64,000 nucleotides of DNA from RAM1 sp050247515 (GTDB lineage Bacteria > Pseudomonadota > Gammaproteobacteria > Burkholderiales > Burkholderiaceae_C). Both the position numbers and the translations under genes were made by a program. Of this stretch, positions 16,769-25,388 are shown in pieces. The stretch's first letter is position 1, and each line of letters starts with the position of its first letter. The stretch lies in contig JBFWUB010000009.1 of the NCBI GenBank assembly GCA_050247515.1, positions 1 through 64,000 of the forward strand, given 5' to 3'. The notes beneath the pieces were generated by a model. That model made no database searches. It saw only the letters and a list, made by a program, of their open reading frames with translations, and was not told the origin of the DNA.

Positions 16769-17344
16769 ATGGCATTGTCCGACCCCGGCGGGCGCCGCGA
16801 ACTCCACCACCGCGTCATCGACATGCGCGCCTATGCGCGGGGGGACGGGCTCTTTGACGTGGAGTCCCACCTCGTGGACCGCAAGCCCTTCGAGTTCCTC
16901 CGCTTCAGCGCGACGGACCCGACGGCCGCAGGGCAGGCGCTGCATGACCTGTGGCTGCGCGTGACCGTCGACGCCGACTTCGTGGTGAAGAACATCGAGG
17001 CTGCATCGCACGTCACGCCCTTCGGGATCTGCAAGGAAGCCGAGGGCACGCTCTCGGTGCTGGTAGGCGAGCGCATCGGACGGGGGTGGTCGGCCATCGT
17101 GAAGGAGCGGTTGGGCGGCGCCGCCGGCTGCACGCACCTGATGGAAATGCTGATCCCGCTGGCCACCACTGCGCTGCAGGGCATCCGAGTGCTGACCTCC
17201 GAAAGGAAGGCGACGGCCGTCAATTCGAAGGGCGAGCCCGTACGCATTGACAGCTGCTATGCATACGGCCGAGAGCGCGCCCTTGTGCAGCGGCTGTGGC
17301 CGGCACATTTCCGGCCGCCCGGCCGACAGCCACCCTCCGAGTAG
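16769..17344 (+). CDS. DUF2889 family protein, intact copy
   Basis: A 191-residue protein of a conserved family without established function. Recognisable segments are RRELHHRVIDMRAYARGDGL, FDVESHLVDRKP, the LHDLWLRVTVD strand, TPFGICKEAEG and the hallmark GGAAGCTHLMEMLIPLATTA. The conserved Asp, Glu, His and Cys residues suggest a small metal- or ligand-binding protein. Family members often sit beside CoA-ester catabolism and thiolase-like genes, as here. It is the last intact member of this gene run and is followed by a broken second copy. Confidence 0.8.
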   Translation: MALSDPGGRRELHHRVIDMRAYARGDGLFDVESHLVDRKPFEFLRFSATDPTAAGQALHDLWLRVTVDADFVVKNIEAASHVTPFGICKEAEGTLSVLVGERIGRGWSAIVKERLGGAAGCTHLMEMLIPLATTALQGIRVLTSERKATAVNSKGEPVRIDSCYAYGRERALVQRLWPAHFRPPGRQPPSE

Positions 17345-17364
17345 CCGCGACCATACCAAGTGCC

Positions 17365-17756
17365 ATGCCCATAGACCCCACAAAACTGCGCAGAGAAATC
17401 CATCACCGCACCATCGACATGAGAGCCTATGTCCGCGAGGACAGCCTCTACGATGTGGAGGCGCGTCTCGTCGATACGAAGCCTTACGCCTTTTTGCGTT
17501 TCAGCAGCGCAGAGCGCTGGCCCGCTAACCAGCCGGTGCACGACATGCGCATCCGGCTGGCGGTGGATGATCACTGTGTCGTGCGCGAAATCCAGGCGTC
17601 GTCGGACACCACCCCTTTCGGTATTTGCAAGGAAGCAGAGGGGACGCTGTCCGTACTGATCGGCGAGCGCATCGCCCGCGGCTGGTCATCTCGTGTGAAG
17701 GAACTCCTGCGGGGCGCGGCCAGCTGCACGCACCTGATGGAGATGCTGATTCCTGC
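17365..17756 (+). pseudogene. Second DUF2889 gene, truncated
   Basis: Starting MPIDPTKLRREIHHRTIDMR, this paralogue follows the intact copy closely (RTIDMRAYVREDSLYDVEAR, HDMRIRLAVDD, TPFGICKEAEGTLSVLIGE) up to CTHLMEMLIP, where the intact copy continues with LATTA. Here the frame runs instead into IS630-like sequence (ARRHQGIGALRNEAG). The last quarter of the gene is missing. Tandem duplication followed by insertion is the simplest history. Confidence 0.8.
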
Positions 17757-17799
17757 ACGACGGCATCAGGGCATAGGCGCGCTACGCAATGAGGCGGGA

Positions 17800-18230
17800 G
17801 TCGATCTCGAAGCCAGCATGAAGCCCAGAGACCCCAGAATCCGCCAGACATGTGCCTGGCTGAAGCGCACGCCGTGCATGCGTTCGATGACCGCTCCCAC
17901 GCGCTTGATCGTCCACAGCTCGGTGCTAAACCCATGCTCGCTCGGACCTTGCAAGAGCGCAGCGCGCACGCTGGCCAACTGTGCTTGGTCAAGCTGCGCT
18001 GGGCGGCCCCGCTCGGGCACGGCGCGCAAGGCGTCAATGCCACCCGCGTCAAGCAACGCCTTCCATGTGTATACGGTCTGGCGCGCCACGCCCACGGCCA
18101 GCGCCACCTCGGCACAGCCTTTGCCTTATTGCAGCATTCGCCCGGCGCGCAACCGCTTCTTCGCCGCCTCGCGCAATCCGCTTTTGCACCATGCCGACAT
18201 TCTCCAGGAACAAGCCTGAAGACATAACGC
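17800..18230 (-). pseudogene. IS630-type transposase remnant with in-frame stop
   Basis: On the minus strand the helix-turn-helix part of an IS630-family transposase can be read: LREAAKKRLRAGRMLQ, a TAA stop, then GKGCAEVALAVGVARQTVYT, WKALLDAGGIDALRAVPERG, and HVWRILGSLGF, after which homology ends near 17815. The catalytic DDE domain is absent. The stop codon and the missing C terminus show that it is dead. It separates the broken DUF2889 gene from the broken iron-sulfur gene. I could not define its terminal repeats. Confidence 0.7.
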
Positions 18231-18251
18231 ACGAGCAGCACAACGGTTGTC

Positions 18252-18779
18252 ATGTGTTTAGAGAATATCAATAGTACTGCGGCAACCCAGGAGACACTCG
18301 CCGGGCAACTGGCGCTGGTGATCGACCTCAACGTGTGCGTCGGCTGCCATGCATGCGTCACGTCATGCAGTGTGGAACACCTCCGGCGCCGCGGGTCCAT
18401 TGACGGACCTGAATGCGTACGGCGCGGAACCCTCCGGAACCTTCTCAACCGGGTCCAGACCTATGAAGCCGGCACGTTCCCGGATACGCAGACGATTCAT
18501 TTTCCCAAGAGCTGCCTGCATTGCGAGGAACCGCCCTGCGTGCCGGTATGCCCAACCGGCGCCAGCTACAAGCGGGCCGAGGATGGGATCGTCCTAGTCG
18601 ACTATGACAAGTGCATCGGCTGCAACTACTGCAGCTGCTTTCGCGGTGATCAGTGGATGGAGCGCTGCATGGCTCGTCGCAGTACCGGTTCAACTGGCGG
18701 GTGTGCTGGTGGAGCGGTGGTTCTTCTTCGCCCAGGCGCGCTATCCCCAAAAAACCTCTACTACCAGGGGGTTTCTTGA
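18252..18779 (+). pseudogene. Deletion fusion of a dmsB-like 4Fe-4S gene and a dmsC-like anchor gene
   Basis: The first 130 codons encode the electron-transfer subunit of a DMSO-reductase-type molybdoenzyme: LVIDLNVCVGCHACVTSCSV, then CLHCEEPPCVPVCPTGASY and YDKCIGCNYCS. At about 18645 the homology jumps. In the next frame the sequence reads as the end of a DmsC-type membrane anchor: WLVAVPVQLAGVLVERWFFF, then AQARYPQ. After a run of six A the last codons, NLYYQGVS and stop, are in another frame again. An internal deletion has joined the two genes and a homopolymer shift followed. No catalytic molybdenum subunit is nearby. The locus once probably held a full three-gene reductase. Confidence 0.75.
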
Positions 18780-18913
18780 TGGCGCAAGGGCAAAAATGGC
18801 ACGAGCAGGGGCCAAGAGCCTGACTGCGCTTCTCGCTCGCCAATGCACCTCAACCAGCGAGAGCCTTCGAAGCCCTTGGACCCGACCTTATACTGCTTCA
18901 TCCAGAGGACAAG

Positions 18914-20434
18914 ATGAGCCAGCGCCTGAATTCGGTTATGTGGAAACAGCTCCTGCAGCGTTCCAGTCGGCCGAACCTTACACTGCAGGCCCAAATCCGC
19001 GAGATGATGGTCGGCGCCATCCTTGACGGGCAGCTGCAGCCGGGAACGGCATTGCCCTCGAGCCGCGAATTGGCGGAACAGCTCGCACTGGCGCGAAACA
19101 CCGTGGTGCTCGCCTATCAGCAGCTCAGCGAAGAAGGCTACGTGCAGTCCCGCGAGCGAAGCGGCTACTTTGTCAATCCGGAAATGACACGCACCCGGGC
19201 CCAGGCGATAGGCGTCCCGCAGCGCGATTTGCCTGCCGGTCAGCAAGGCGTCGATTGGGAAAGGCGCCTGTGCTTGCACCCGGCTTCACAGCGCAGCATC
19301 GCCAAGCCGGCCGACTGGCAACGCTATCCGTATCCATTCCTATACGGCCAGTTGGACGCTTCGCTGTTTCCGACGGCCGACTGGCGCGAGTGCTGCATGA
19401 AGTCGCTGAGCGTGTTGGACATCCGCGAGTGGTCACCTGACAAGATCGCGCGGGATGACGATTCACTGGTGCAACAGATCCGTACGCGCGTGCTTCCGCG
19501 CCGCGGCGTGTGGGCCAATGCTGATGAACTGATCGTGACGGTGGGCGCGCAGCACGCGCTCTACATGCTGGCCGACCTGCTGGTGCGGGAGGGAACGCGA
19601 GTCGCCATCGAGGACCCCGGCTACCCTGATGCGCGCAACATCTTTGCGGCGCGCACCTCACAGCTCGTGCCACTTCCGGTGGATCACGAGGGGCTGCCGG
19701 TGGATGACCGGCTGCGCCAGTTCGACTACGTGTACGCGACCCCGAGCCACCAGTGCCCCACCGGGGTGACGATGCCGCTAGACCGCCGCGAGGCGCTGTT
19801 GCGGCTGGCGGACGAATCCAACCTGGTGATCATCGAGGACGATTTTGAGAGCGAGAACCGCTTCGAGGGCGAGCCGATCCCCGCGCTCAAGAGCCTGGAC
19901 CGCAGCGGCCGGGTGATCTACGTGGGCAGTCTGTCGAAGAGCCTGGCGCCGGGCCTGCGTCTCGGCTACATCGTTGCTTCGCCAATCCTGATCGAACACC
20001 TTCGGGCCCTTCGTCGCTTAATGCTGCGTCACCCCTCTGCCTTCACCCAACGCTCGTTCGCCCTTTTTCTTTCCCTGGGCCACTACGACGCACAGTTGCG
20101 TCGGCTGGCACTCGCGCAGCGAGAACGCAGCGCAGTGCTGCTGGATGCGTTGACGCGTCACGCGCCCGATTGCGAGATCACCCCCGTCAGCGGCGGCGGC
20201 TCTTGCTGGGTGCAGCTGCCCAAGGGGGTGGAGGCGATGGAAGTGGCGGATCGCGCCCGGGATCATGGGGTGCTGATCGAGCCCGGCGACGTGTTCTTCG
20301 CCAGCGTCCCGGCTCCGGGAGGTTTCATGCGGCTGGGCTATCAGGCGATTGAGGCGAAGCACATCGAGCCAGGCATCCGCGAGCTGGGGCGGGTTATCGC
20401 CGCCCTGCGCCCGCGGCGCCGCGGCGCTCAATAG
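18914..20434 (+). CDS. MocR/PdxR-type transcription regulator (GntR HTH + aminotransferase fold)
   Basis: A 506-residue regulator with an N-terminal GntR winged helix (about 20-90; PGTALPSSRELAEQLALARN) and a type I aminotransferase domain. The PLP-binding Lys is Lys342 in YVGSLSKSLAPGLRLGYI. Such proteins bind PLP and sense amino compounds; known examples control GABA, pyridoxal or taurine (TauR) genes. Because xsc, pta and an amine oxidase follow on the same stretch, a TauR-like role is plausible. The spaced motif CTGGAGCCAG upstream of those genes is a candidate operator. An AGAGGA lies just before the ATG. Confidence 0.9.
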   Translation: MSQRLNSVMWKQLLQRSSRPNLTLQAQIREMMVGAILDGQLQPGTALPSSRELAEQLALARNTVVLAYQQLSEEGYVQSRERSGYFVNPEMTRTRAQAIGVPQRDLPAGQQGVDWERRLCLHPASQRSIAKPADWQRYPYPFLYGQLDASLFPTADWRECCMKSLSVLDIREWSPDKIARDDDSLVQQIRTRVLPRRGVWANADELIVTVGAQHALYMLADLLVREGTRVAIEDPGYPDARNIFAARTSQLVPLPVDHEGLPVDDRLRQFDYVYATPSHQCPTGVTMPLDRREALLRLADESNLVIIEDDFESENRFEGEPIPALKSLDRSGRVIYVGSLSKSLAPGLRLGYIVASPILIEHLRALRRLMLRHPSAFTQRSFALFLSLGHYDAQLRRLALAQRERSAVLLDALTRHAPDCEITPVSGGGSCWVQLPKGVEAMEVADRARDHGVLIEPGDVFFASVPAPGGFMRLGYQAIEAKHIEPGIRELGRVIAALRPRRRGAQ

Positions 20435-20462
20435 AAGATCTGCTTCGGCACTCGGAAAGATC

Positions 20463-20861
20463 TCAGGCCGAGCTGATCGGCGGACGGTCCTTGCGGTAGG
20501 CGTTCTTCACGGCGATGCGGCCGTCGCGGAAGGTGAACACATCGACCATGCGCGCCTCGATGCAGGCGCCGTCGGTACGGGTGCCGCGGAAGGTCGATTC
20601 GGACACACCGCGGTCGCCGCAGACAAAGTGATCGCCATCGAGCCAGGCTGCATCGGGGAAGCTGGCCCAAGCCATCTCAAAACCGGCGCGCACGGCTTCG
20701 CGGCCTACGAAGCTGCGGCCCATTAGCTCGGGGCCGGCGACCGCGTGGAAGACGCAGTCTTCGGCCATGAAGGACATCAGGGCGTCGATGTCATGGCGGT
20801 TCCAGGCCGCGGCGAACTCGGCCAGCAGCTGGACGTCGACGACGGGACGTTGTTCGGACAT
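20463..20861 (-). CDS. SnoaL-like (NTF2-fold) protein
   Basis: A 132-residue protein of the SnoaL/ketosteroid-isomerase-like group: AAAWNRHDIDALMSFMAEDC near the N terminus, FVGREAVRAGFEMAWASFPD in the middle and IEARMVDVFTFRDGRI near the end are typical. Function within this fold varies from isomerase to hydrolase. It is convergent with the MocR gene and divergent from the FAD oxidase, so it may share the 20862-21090 control region with the latter. It is not closely similar to the SnoaL-like protein at 758-1312. Confidence 0.8.
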   Translation of the reverse strand: MSEQRPVVDVQLLAEFAAAWNRHDIDALMSFMAEDCVFHAVAGPELMGRSFVGREAVRAGFEMAWASFPDAAWLDGDHFVCGDRGVSESTFRGTRTDGACIEARMVDVFTFRDGRIAVKNAYRKDRPPISSA

Positions 20862-20959
20862 CGAAGGTTCCTTTTCAGAAGGGTCGGCCGGGGGTGCCAG
20901 GCTAATGGGCAGGTTAGGCGCCGTGCGCGCGCTTCCTTAGGACCAGACGCGAACGATCG

Positions 20960-20969
20960 CTGGAGCCAG
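20960..20969 (+). promoter_or_regulatory. Candidate MocR operator CTGGAGCCAG
   Basis: The near-palindrome CTGGAGCCAG lies about 120 bases upstream of the FAD oxidase ATG, in the region between divergent genes. Nine of its bases (TGGAGCCAG) recur twice, in opposite orientation, before xsc at 25233-25242 and 25304-25313. Repetition at two promoters of the same putative sulfonate unit suggests a shared regulator, most simply the MocR-type protein at 18914. Confidence 0.35.
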
Positions 20970-21090
20970 TGGACCTCGGTGTTGGCCTCATGGAATGCGC
21001 CCATCTGGCGCCAGGCAGCCATGCGGCGCGCCAGTATTCTGAGCCATCCTACAACCGCGGGGTCGCTACGGGACCCCCTTGAAAACCAAG

Positions 21091-22512
21091 ATGGACCTGA
21101 GCTCACCACCCCCCGTCGCTTTCAGTCCCTACGATCCGCGCTACGACCCGCTGGTGGCGTTACATCCCGGCCGCGCCACTGACTATGCGCCCACGTACTG
21201 GGTGTCCACGGCCGGCCAACCGCCGGCCGACGACGGTCCGGTGAGCCGCGATATCGACGTCGATGTGGCCATAGTGGGGGCGGGCTTTACCGGCCTGTCG
21301 ACTGCCCTGTTCCTGGCACGCGAGCAAGGTATTCGCGCCGTCGTGCTGGAGGCGAACCGCACGGCCTGGGGGTGTACCAGCCGCAATGGCGGCCAGGGCC
21401 AGAACGCGAGCGGTCGGCTGTACCGTTCGCAGTGGATCGCCCGCTGGGGGCGCGAGACAGCACTGCGGCTCGATGCGGAGATTCGTGACGGATTCAACAC
21501 CTTCAAGTCTCTGGTGGACGAGTTTCCCGAATGCGAGCCGCAGCCCGGCGGTCACCTGTACATGGCGCACCGGCCGTGCAAAATGGAGTTCCTGCATACC
21601 GAAGCAAAGGTGATGCGCGACGTATTCGGCTACGACACGCACATCCTGCCGGCCGACGAGGTGCGACGCCAGTATGTCGGTGACGCCGAGTGCCACGGTG
21701 CGATGCACGAGCCCGATGGCATCGGGGTGCATCCGCTGAAGCTTGCTTTCGGCTATCTGCGGCGCGCGCGCGAGCTGGGTGTGAAGGTGCATCCGGGCAG
21801 CCCGGTGACGGGGATGGAGACCCGTGGCGGTGTGCATTACCTGCGCACGCCGGGCGGCATCGTGCGGGCCCGCAGCGTTGCCTTCGCCACCGGCGGCTAT
21901 ACAAGCAATGGCATGCATCCCAGCCTCGATTCGAAGATCATGCCGATCCTGTCGAACTCGCTGGTGACGCGACCGCTGACCGAGCAGGAGCTGGCGGATA
22001 CTGCATTCCGGACGACGCAGGTCATCACTGATACGCGGACGCTGCGGTTCTATTACCGCAAGCTGCCTGACAACCGCGTGCAGATTGGCAGCCGCAGTTC
22101 GATCAGTGGTGCGGATGCGCCGAATCCTCGGCACATGGAGGCGCTGGTCGATGGCCTACATCGCAAGTTTCCGGCGCTGCGCGGCATCCGGATCGACCAC
22201 TCGTGGTGGGGCTGGGTGGATGTAAGCCACGACATGATGCCTAGGGTGATGCAGCCCGATGCGCGGCAGCAGGTGTTCTATGCGCTGGGGTACGGCGGCA
22301 ATGGCGTGTCGTTCTCCGCGCACGCCGGGCGTCGGATGGCGCAGCGCATCGCTGGCAAGGTCGATCGTGTGTTCGAGTTGCCGATCTATAAGACACAGCT
22401 CGAGTACCCCAACGCGTTCAACTTGGTGCGGTCGAGGGCGTTTGCGCCGTTTCGGCGGTTGGGGCAGCGGTTCCTGTATCGCTGGTATTACCTGCGGGAT
22501 GAGAAGCTCTGA
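21091..22512 (+). CDS. FAD-dependent amine oxidoreductase (DAO family)
   Basis: A 473-residue enzyme of the D-amino-acid-oxidase superfamily, nearest in pattern to gamma-glutamylputrescine oxidase (PuuB). The ADP-binding fingerprint is DVAIVGAGFTGLSTALFLAR, the SRNGGQ segment follows, and the C-terminal FAD region is YALGYGGNGVSFSAHAGRRM. It should oxidise an amine, giving an aldehyde and ammonia. Beside xsc a taurine dehydrogenase (TauY-like) role, making sulfoacetaldehyde, is attractive but unproven; no small TauX-like partner or transporter is seen. The ATG at 21091 is preferred to a TTG four codons earlier. The 3' end overlaps the convergent CobT-like gene by 95 bases. Confidence 0.85.
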   Translation: MDLSSPPPVAFSPYDPRYDPLVALHPGRATDYAPTYWVSTAGQPPADDGPVSRDIDVDVAIVGAGFTGLSTALFLAREQGIRAVVLEANRTAWGCTSRNGGQGQNASGRLYRSQWIARWGRETALRLDAEIRDGFNTFKSLVDEFPECEPQPGGHLYMAHRPCKMEFLHTEAKVMRDVFGYDTHILPADEVRRQYVGDAECHGAMHEPDGIGVHPLKLAFGYLRRARELGVKVHPGSPVTGMETRGGVHYLRTPGGIVRARSVAFATGGYTSNGMHPSLDSKIMPILSNSLVTRPLTEQELADTAFRTTQVITDTRTLRFYYRKLPDNRVQIGSRSSISGADAPNPRHMEALVDGLHRKFPALRGIRIDHSWWGWVDVSHDMMPRVMQPDARQQVFYALGYGGNGVSFSAHAGRRMAQRIAGKVDRVFELPIYKTQLEYPNAFNLVRSRAFAPFRRLGQRFLYRWYYLRDEKL

Positions 22513-24235
22513 GAGGAAGGGGCAGGGTGAGGGTCGAGCCAGGCCGCGACAGGACTCGCACCAGATCGAAGAACACGCTGCGCTCCAGCCCCTTCGACAG
22601 ATCCAGCGCCAGGCTTCGTCGGTAATAGGGCGCCAGGTCGAGTCCAATGCCCAGGCCAATGATTTCCACCGCTCCCTCGACCTCCCGCCGCGCCACGACC
22701 TCCCGCAGGTGCTGGTCCAGGTAATGCTCGTCGTTGGCGAGCGCGGTCGCCGAGTCCATGGGACTGCCGTCTGATACCACGAACAGCAACCGCCGTGCGG
22801 TGTCGCGGGCCAGCAGCCGCGCGCAAGTCCAGTCCACCGCTTCGCCATCGATGCCCTCGCGGAACAGATCGGCTTTCAACAACGCCGCGATGCCGCGCCG
22901 GCCGCGCGACCAAGGGGTTTCGGAATCCTTGAAGACCAGATGGCAGCGTTCGTTCAGCCGGCCGGGATACGCCGGGCGTCCACCACGGCGCCAGTCGCGC
23001 AAAGCGCGACCGCCATTCCACGCTCCCGTCGTGAAGCCCAGCACATCGCAGGAGGCGCCGGCTGCCTCGAATGCGCGGGCGCAAACGTCGACCAGCAAAG
23101 CCACGGACTCAGCCTGGTTGCGGATGGAGCCCGAGCAATCCAGCAGGAATGTGATCGCGCAATTTGATCGTTGCAGCCACCGATCCTGACGAAAGACCCG
23201 GCGCTCGGCGGGCGATGCCACGAGCTGCGACAGCCGCCGGGCATCCAGCACGCCTTCCTCGGCCCCGTCGTTCCATCCATCCGGCACCGGTCGCGCCAGC
23301 ACGGCTTGCAGTTCGCGGGCGAGCCGCCCGATGTTCAGGCCGAGGGCTGTACCCGCCCGGTCCAGCCGCTCCCGGTATTCCGAGAGCAACGCAGCCCGCA
23401 CCAGGCCGGCAGCGGACCGCTCCGTGTCGTACGCGGTGGTGAAAACGCGATAGCCACCTCCACGATCGGCCAGCGTGCGGCTGTCGCCGCTGCCAGCGAG
23501 GGTCAGGCCTTCTTCAGGCGCGGGGTCGAAGTCGAACCAGAGGTTGAAGCGGGGAGCTGCCCGGGTCGTTTTGGTGTCGGAACTTTCCACTTCCCGTAGC
23601 GAGCGGGCCACGATTCGAGCGACGGCAAGTGCATGTCCGGCATACGCGCGCTGGTCGAAGCGCTCACGCCGCAATCCGGCCAACGCGGGTCCAAGCACCG
23701 GAGCCAGCGCGGCACGCGTCGCTTCAATGACGTCCTGCGCGCCTTCCGCCACCGGCTCGCCCGTGACGCGGCTGCGGCACAACTGGGCCACCGTGAAAAG
23801 CAGAAGGCCCTGCTGCGTCTCCACCAAGCCGCTCGCGTGGAAGGCAAAAGACCATTGCACGAACCGGTGGCGCAGGTTGCGCGACATTCCCGGCATCATC
23901 CCCGGCACGAGCGATTCCACGCGCAGCTGCTCCAGCAGCTCGAACGTCCAGCGTTCGCGCGGCTCGCCGGGCACCAAGGCCAGGTGAAGCTCAGGAACGG
24001 AGTGCAGCAGGCGCAACGCCATGCCGTCCGCCGCGCCGCGAAACGACGGGAAATCATCCCCCGCCTCCAGCGACGGCTGCAGGTGAGGACCGAACCTGGG
24101 TAGCGGCTGCCCGCCGCGCCACAACCGCCGGCCCCGCAGGTGCAAACCAGGCTCGCCGGTCAGCGCACGCACTGTGGCCGCGCACAACTCGTCCATCTGC
24201 TGCTGCAGGCGCGACGCGTCGGCGGCAGACCTCAC
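22418..24235 (-). CDS. CobT-like protein with C-terminal von Willebrand A domain
   Basis: A 605-residue protein whose last third is a VWA domain with an intact metal site: FLLDCSGSIRNQAES gives the DxSxS motif, and VVSDGSPMDSATA a later conserved Asp. Its partner, the AAA+ protein CobS, is encoded directly upstream with a four-base GTGA overlap, which sets the GTG start at 24235. CobT with CobS forms the ATPase part of aerobic cobaltochelatase, but the large CobN subunit is not in the window. The pair could serve a CobN elsewhere or act as a MoxR/VWA-type chaperone for another metal enzyme. The C-terminal 40 residues are Ala/Thr/Pro-rich and overlap the oxidase gene. Confidence 0.8.
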   Translation of the reverse strand: MRSAADASRLQQQMDELCAATVRALTGEPGLHLRGRRLWRGGQPLPRFGPHLQPSLEAGDDFPSFRGAADGMALRLLHSVPELHLALVPGEPRERWTFELLEQLRVESLVPGMMPGMSRNLRHRFVQWSFAFHASGLVETQQGLLLFTVAQLCRSRVTGEPVAEGAQDVIEATRAALAPVLGPALAGLRRERFDQRAYAGHALAVARIVARSLREVESSDTKTTRAAPRFNLWFDFDPAPEEGLTLAGSGDSRTLADRGGGYRVFTTAYDTERSAAGLVRAALLSEYRERLDRAGTALGLNIGRLARELQAVLARPVPDGWNDGAEEGVLDARRLSQLVASPAERRVFRQDRWLQRSNCAITFLLDCSGSIRNQAESVALLVDVCARAFEAAGASCDVLGFTTGAWNGGRALRDWRRGGRPAYPGRLNERCHLVFKDSETPWSRGRRGIAALLKADLFREGIDGEAVDWTCARLLARDTARRLLFVVSDGSPMDSATALANDEHYLDQHLREVVARREVEGAVEIIGLGIGLDLAPYYRRSLALDLSKGLERSVFFDLVRVLSRPGSTLTLPLPLRASHPAGNTSDTGTAAPTAETAQTPSTAPS

Positions 24236-25200
24236 TGCGTCTCCGCAGACGTGGACAACTCGCGATCGAAACAGCGCTGGAAGTACTCGGCGACGATCGG
24301 TCTCTCCGCCTCCTCGCATTTGTTCAGGTAGGCGAAGCGGAAGGCAATGGCAGGGTCATGGAAGATCTCGCAGTTCTCTGCCCACGAGATTACCGTGCGC
24401 GGCGACATGAGCGTCGAGAGGTCCCCGGCGGCAAAACCTTGGCGCGTGAGCGCCGCCACGGCGACCATGCGTTGCACGAGCGCACGACCTCGCTCCGTGG
24501 CCTTGTTGGGCACTCGCGCCAGCACCACCGCCTCCTCCTCATCGGCCGACAGGTAGTCGAGCGTCGCCACGATATTCCAGCGGTCCAGCTGGGCGTGGTT
24601 GAGGCGCTGCACGCCATGGTACATGCCGCTCTGGTTGCCGAGCCCGAGGGTGTTGGCCGTGGCGAACAGGCGAAAGCCGGGGTGCGGGACGAGCACGCGG
24701 TTTTGGTCCAGCAGGGTGAAGCGGCCGCCCTGCTCCAGCACGCGCTGCAGCACGAACATCACGTCCGGCCGGCCGGCGTCGTATTCGTCGAAGATCAGCG
24801 CTACCGGCCGTTGAAGTGCCCACGGTAGGATGCCTTCCTGGAATTCGGTCACCTGCTGTCCTTCGCGAACCACGATGGCATCGCGGCCCACCAGATCCAG
24901 CCGGCTGATGTGGCCATCGAGGTTGACCCGCACGCAAGGCCAGTTCAGGCGCGCCGCCACCTGCTCGATGTGGGTCGACTTGCCCGTGCCGTGCAGCCCC
25001 TGCACCAATACCCGGCGATTATGCGTGAAGCCTGCCAGCAGCGCCAGCGTGATCTCCGGCACGAAGCGGTAGGCGGGGTCGACGTCGGGTACGTGGTCGT
25101 CGCGTTCGGCAAACGCTGGCACGGCGAGATCGCTGTCGATCGAGAACAGCTCGCGGACGGTTACCGTCCGTGTCGGCCGAAGTTCGCGCAGGTCGTTCAT
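24232..25200 (-). CDS. cobS: CobS-like AAA+ ATPase
   Basis: A 322-residue AAA+ protein very like cobaltochelatase subunit CobS. The order is an N-terminal VRELFSIDSDLAVPAF, Walker A GLHGTGKSTHIEQVAARLNW, LVGRDAIVV, Walker B ALIFDEYDAGRPDVMFVLQR and sensor 1 FRLFATANTLGLG. In the chelatase it assembles with CobT into a ring that drives insertion of cobalt by CobN. It is read divergently from xsc, with 188 bases between starts. Why a CobST pair sits between an amine oxidase and xsc is not evident; no other cobalamin gene is seen here. Confidence 0.85.
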   Translation of the reverse strand: MNDLRELRPTRTVTVRELFSIDSDLAVPAFAERDDHVPDVDPAYRFVPEITLALLAGFTHNRRVLVQGLHGTGKSTHIEQVAARLNWPCVRVNLDGHISRLDLVGRDAIVVREGQQVTEFQEGILPWALQRPVALIFDEYDAGRPDVMFVLQRVLEQGGRFTLLDQNRVLVPHPGFRLFATANTLGLGNQSGMYHGVQRLNHAQLDRWNIVATLDYLSADEEEAVVLARVPNKATERGRALVQRMVAVAALTRQGFAAGDLSTLMSPRTVISWAENCEIFHDPAIAFRFAYLNKCEEAERPIVAEYFQRCFDRELSTSAETQ

Positions 25201-25232
25201 GATACGAGGCTAGTGGCGACTGCACTGCGCGG

Positions 25233-25313
25233 ATGGAGCCAGAGCGGGGCAACCCATCGGGCCAGTTGCCGCGGGTGAGGCTGGCGCCTACGAATGCTGG
25301 AGACTGGCTCCAT
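25233..25313. promoter_or_regulatory. Inverted repeat pair in the cobS/xsc divergent region
   Basis: ATGGAGCCAG at 25233-25242 and its exact reverse complement CTGGCTCCAT at 25304-25313 are 61 bases apart, between the divergent cobS-like and xsc starts. The same core occurs before the FAD oxidase gene. The arrangement, about one looping distance apart, suits a dimeric regulator. It could also form a weak RNA stem, but the long spacer makes that less likely. Confidence 0.4.
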
Positions 25314-25388
25314 TTGCTGCGACGAGCGGCGCTTAAGGTGCAAAAACTTGTGCCGAGCGGCACGTTCATTACACCAGCAGGAGATCGC

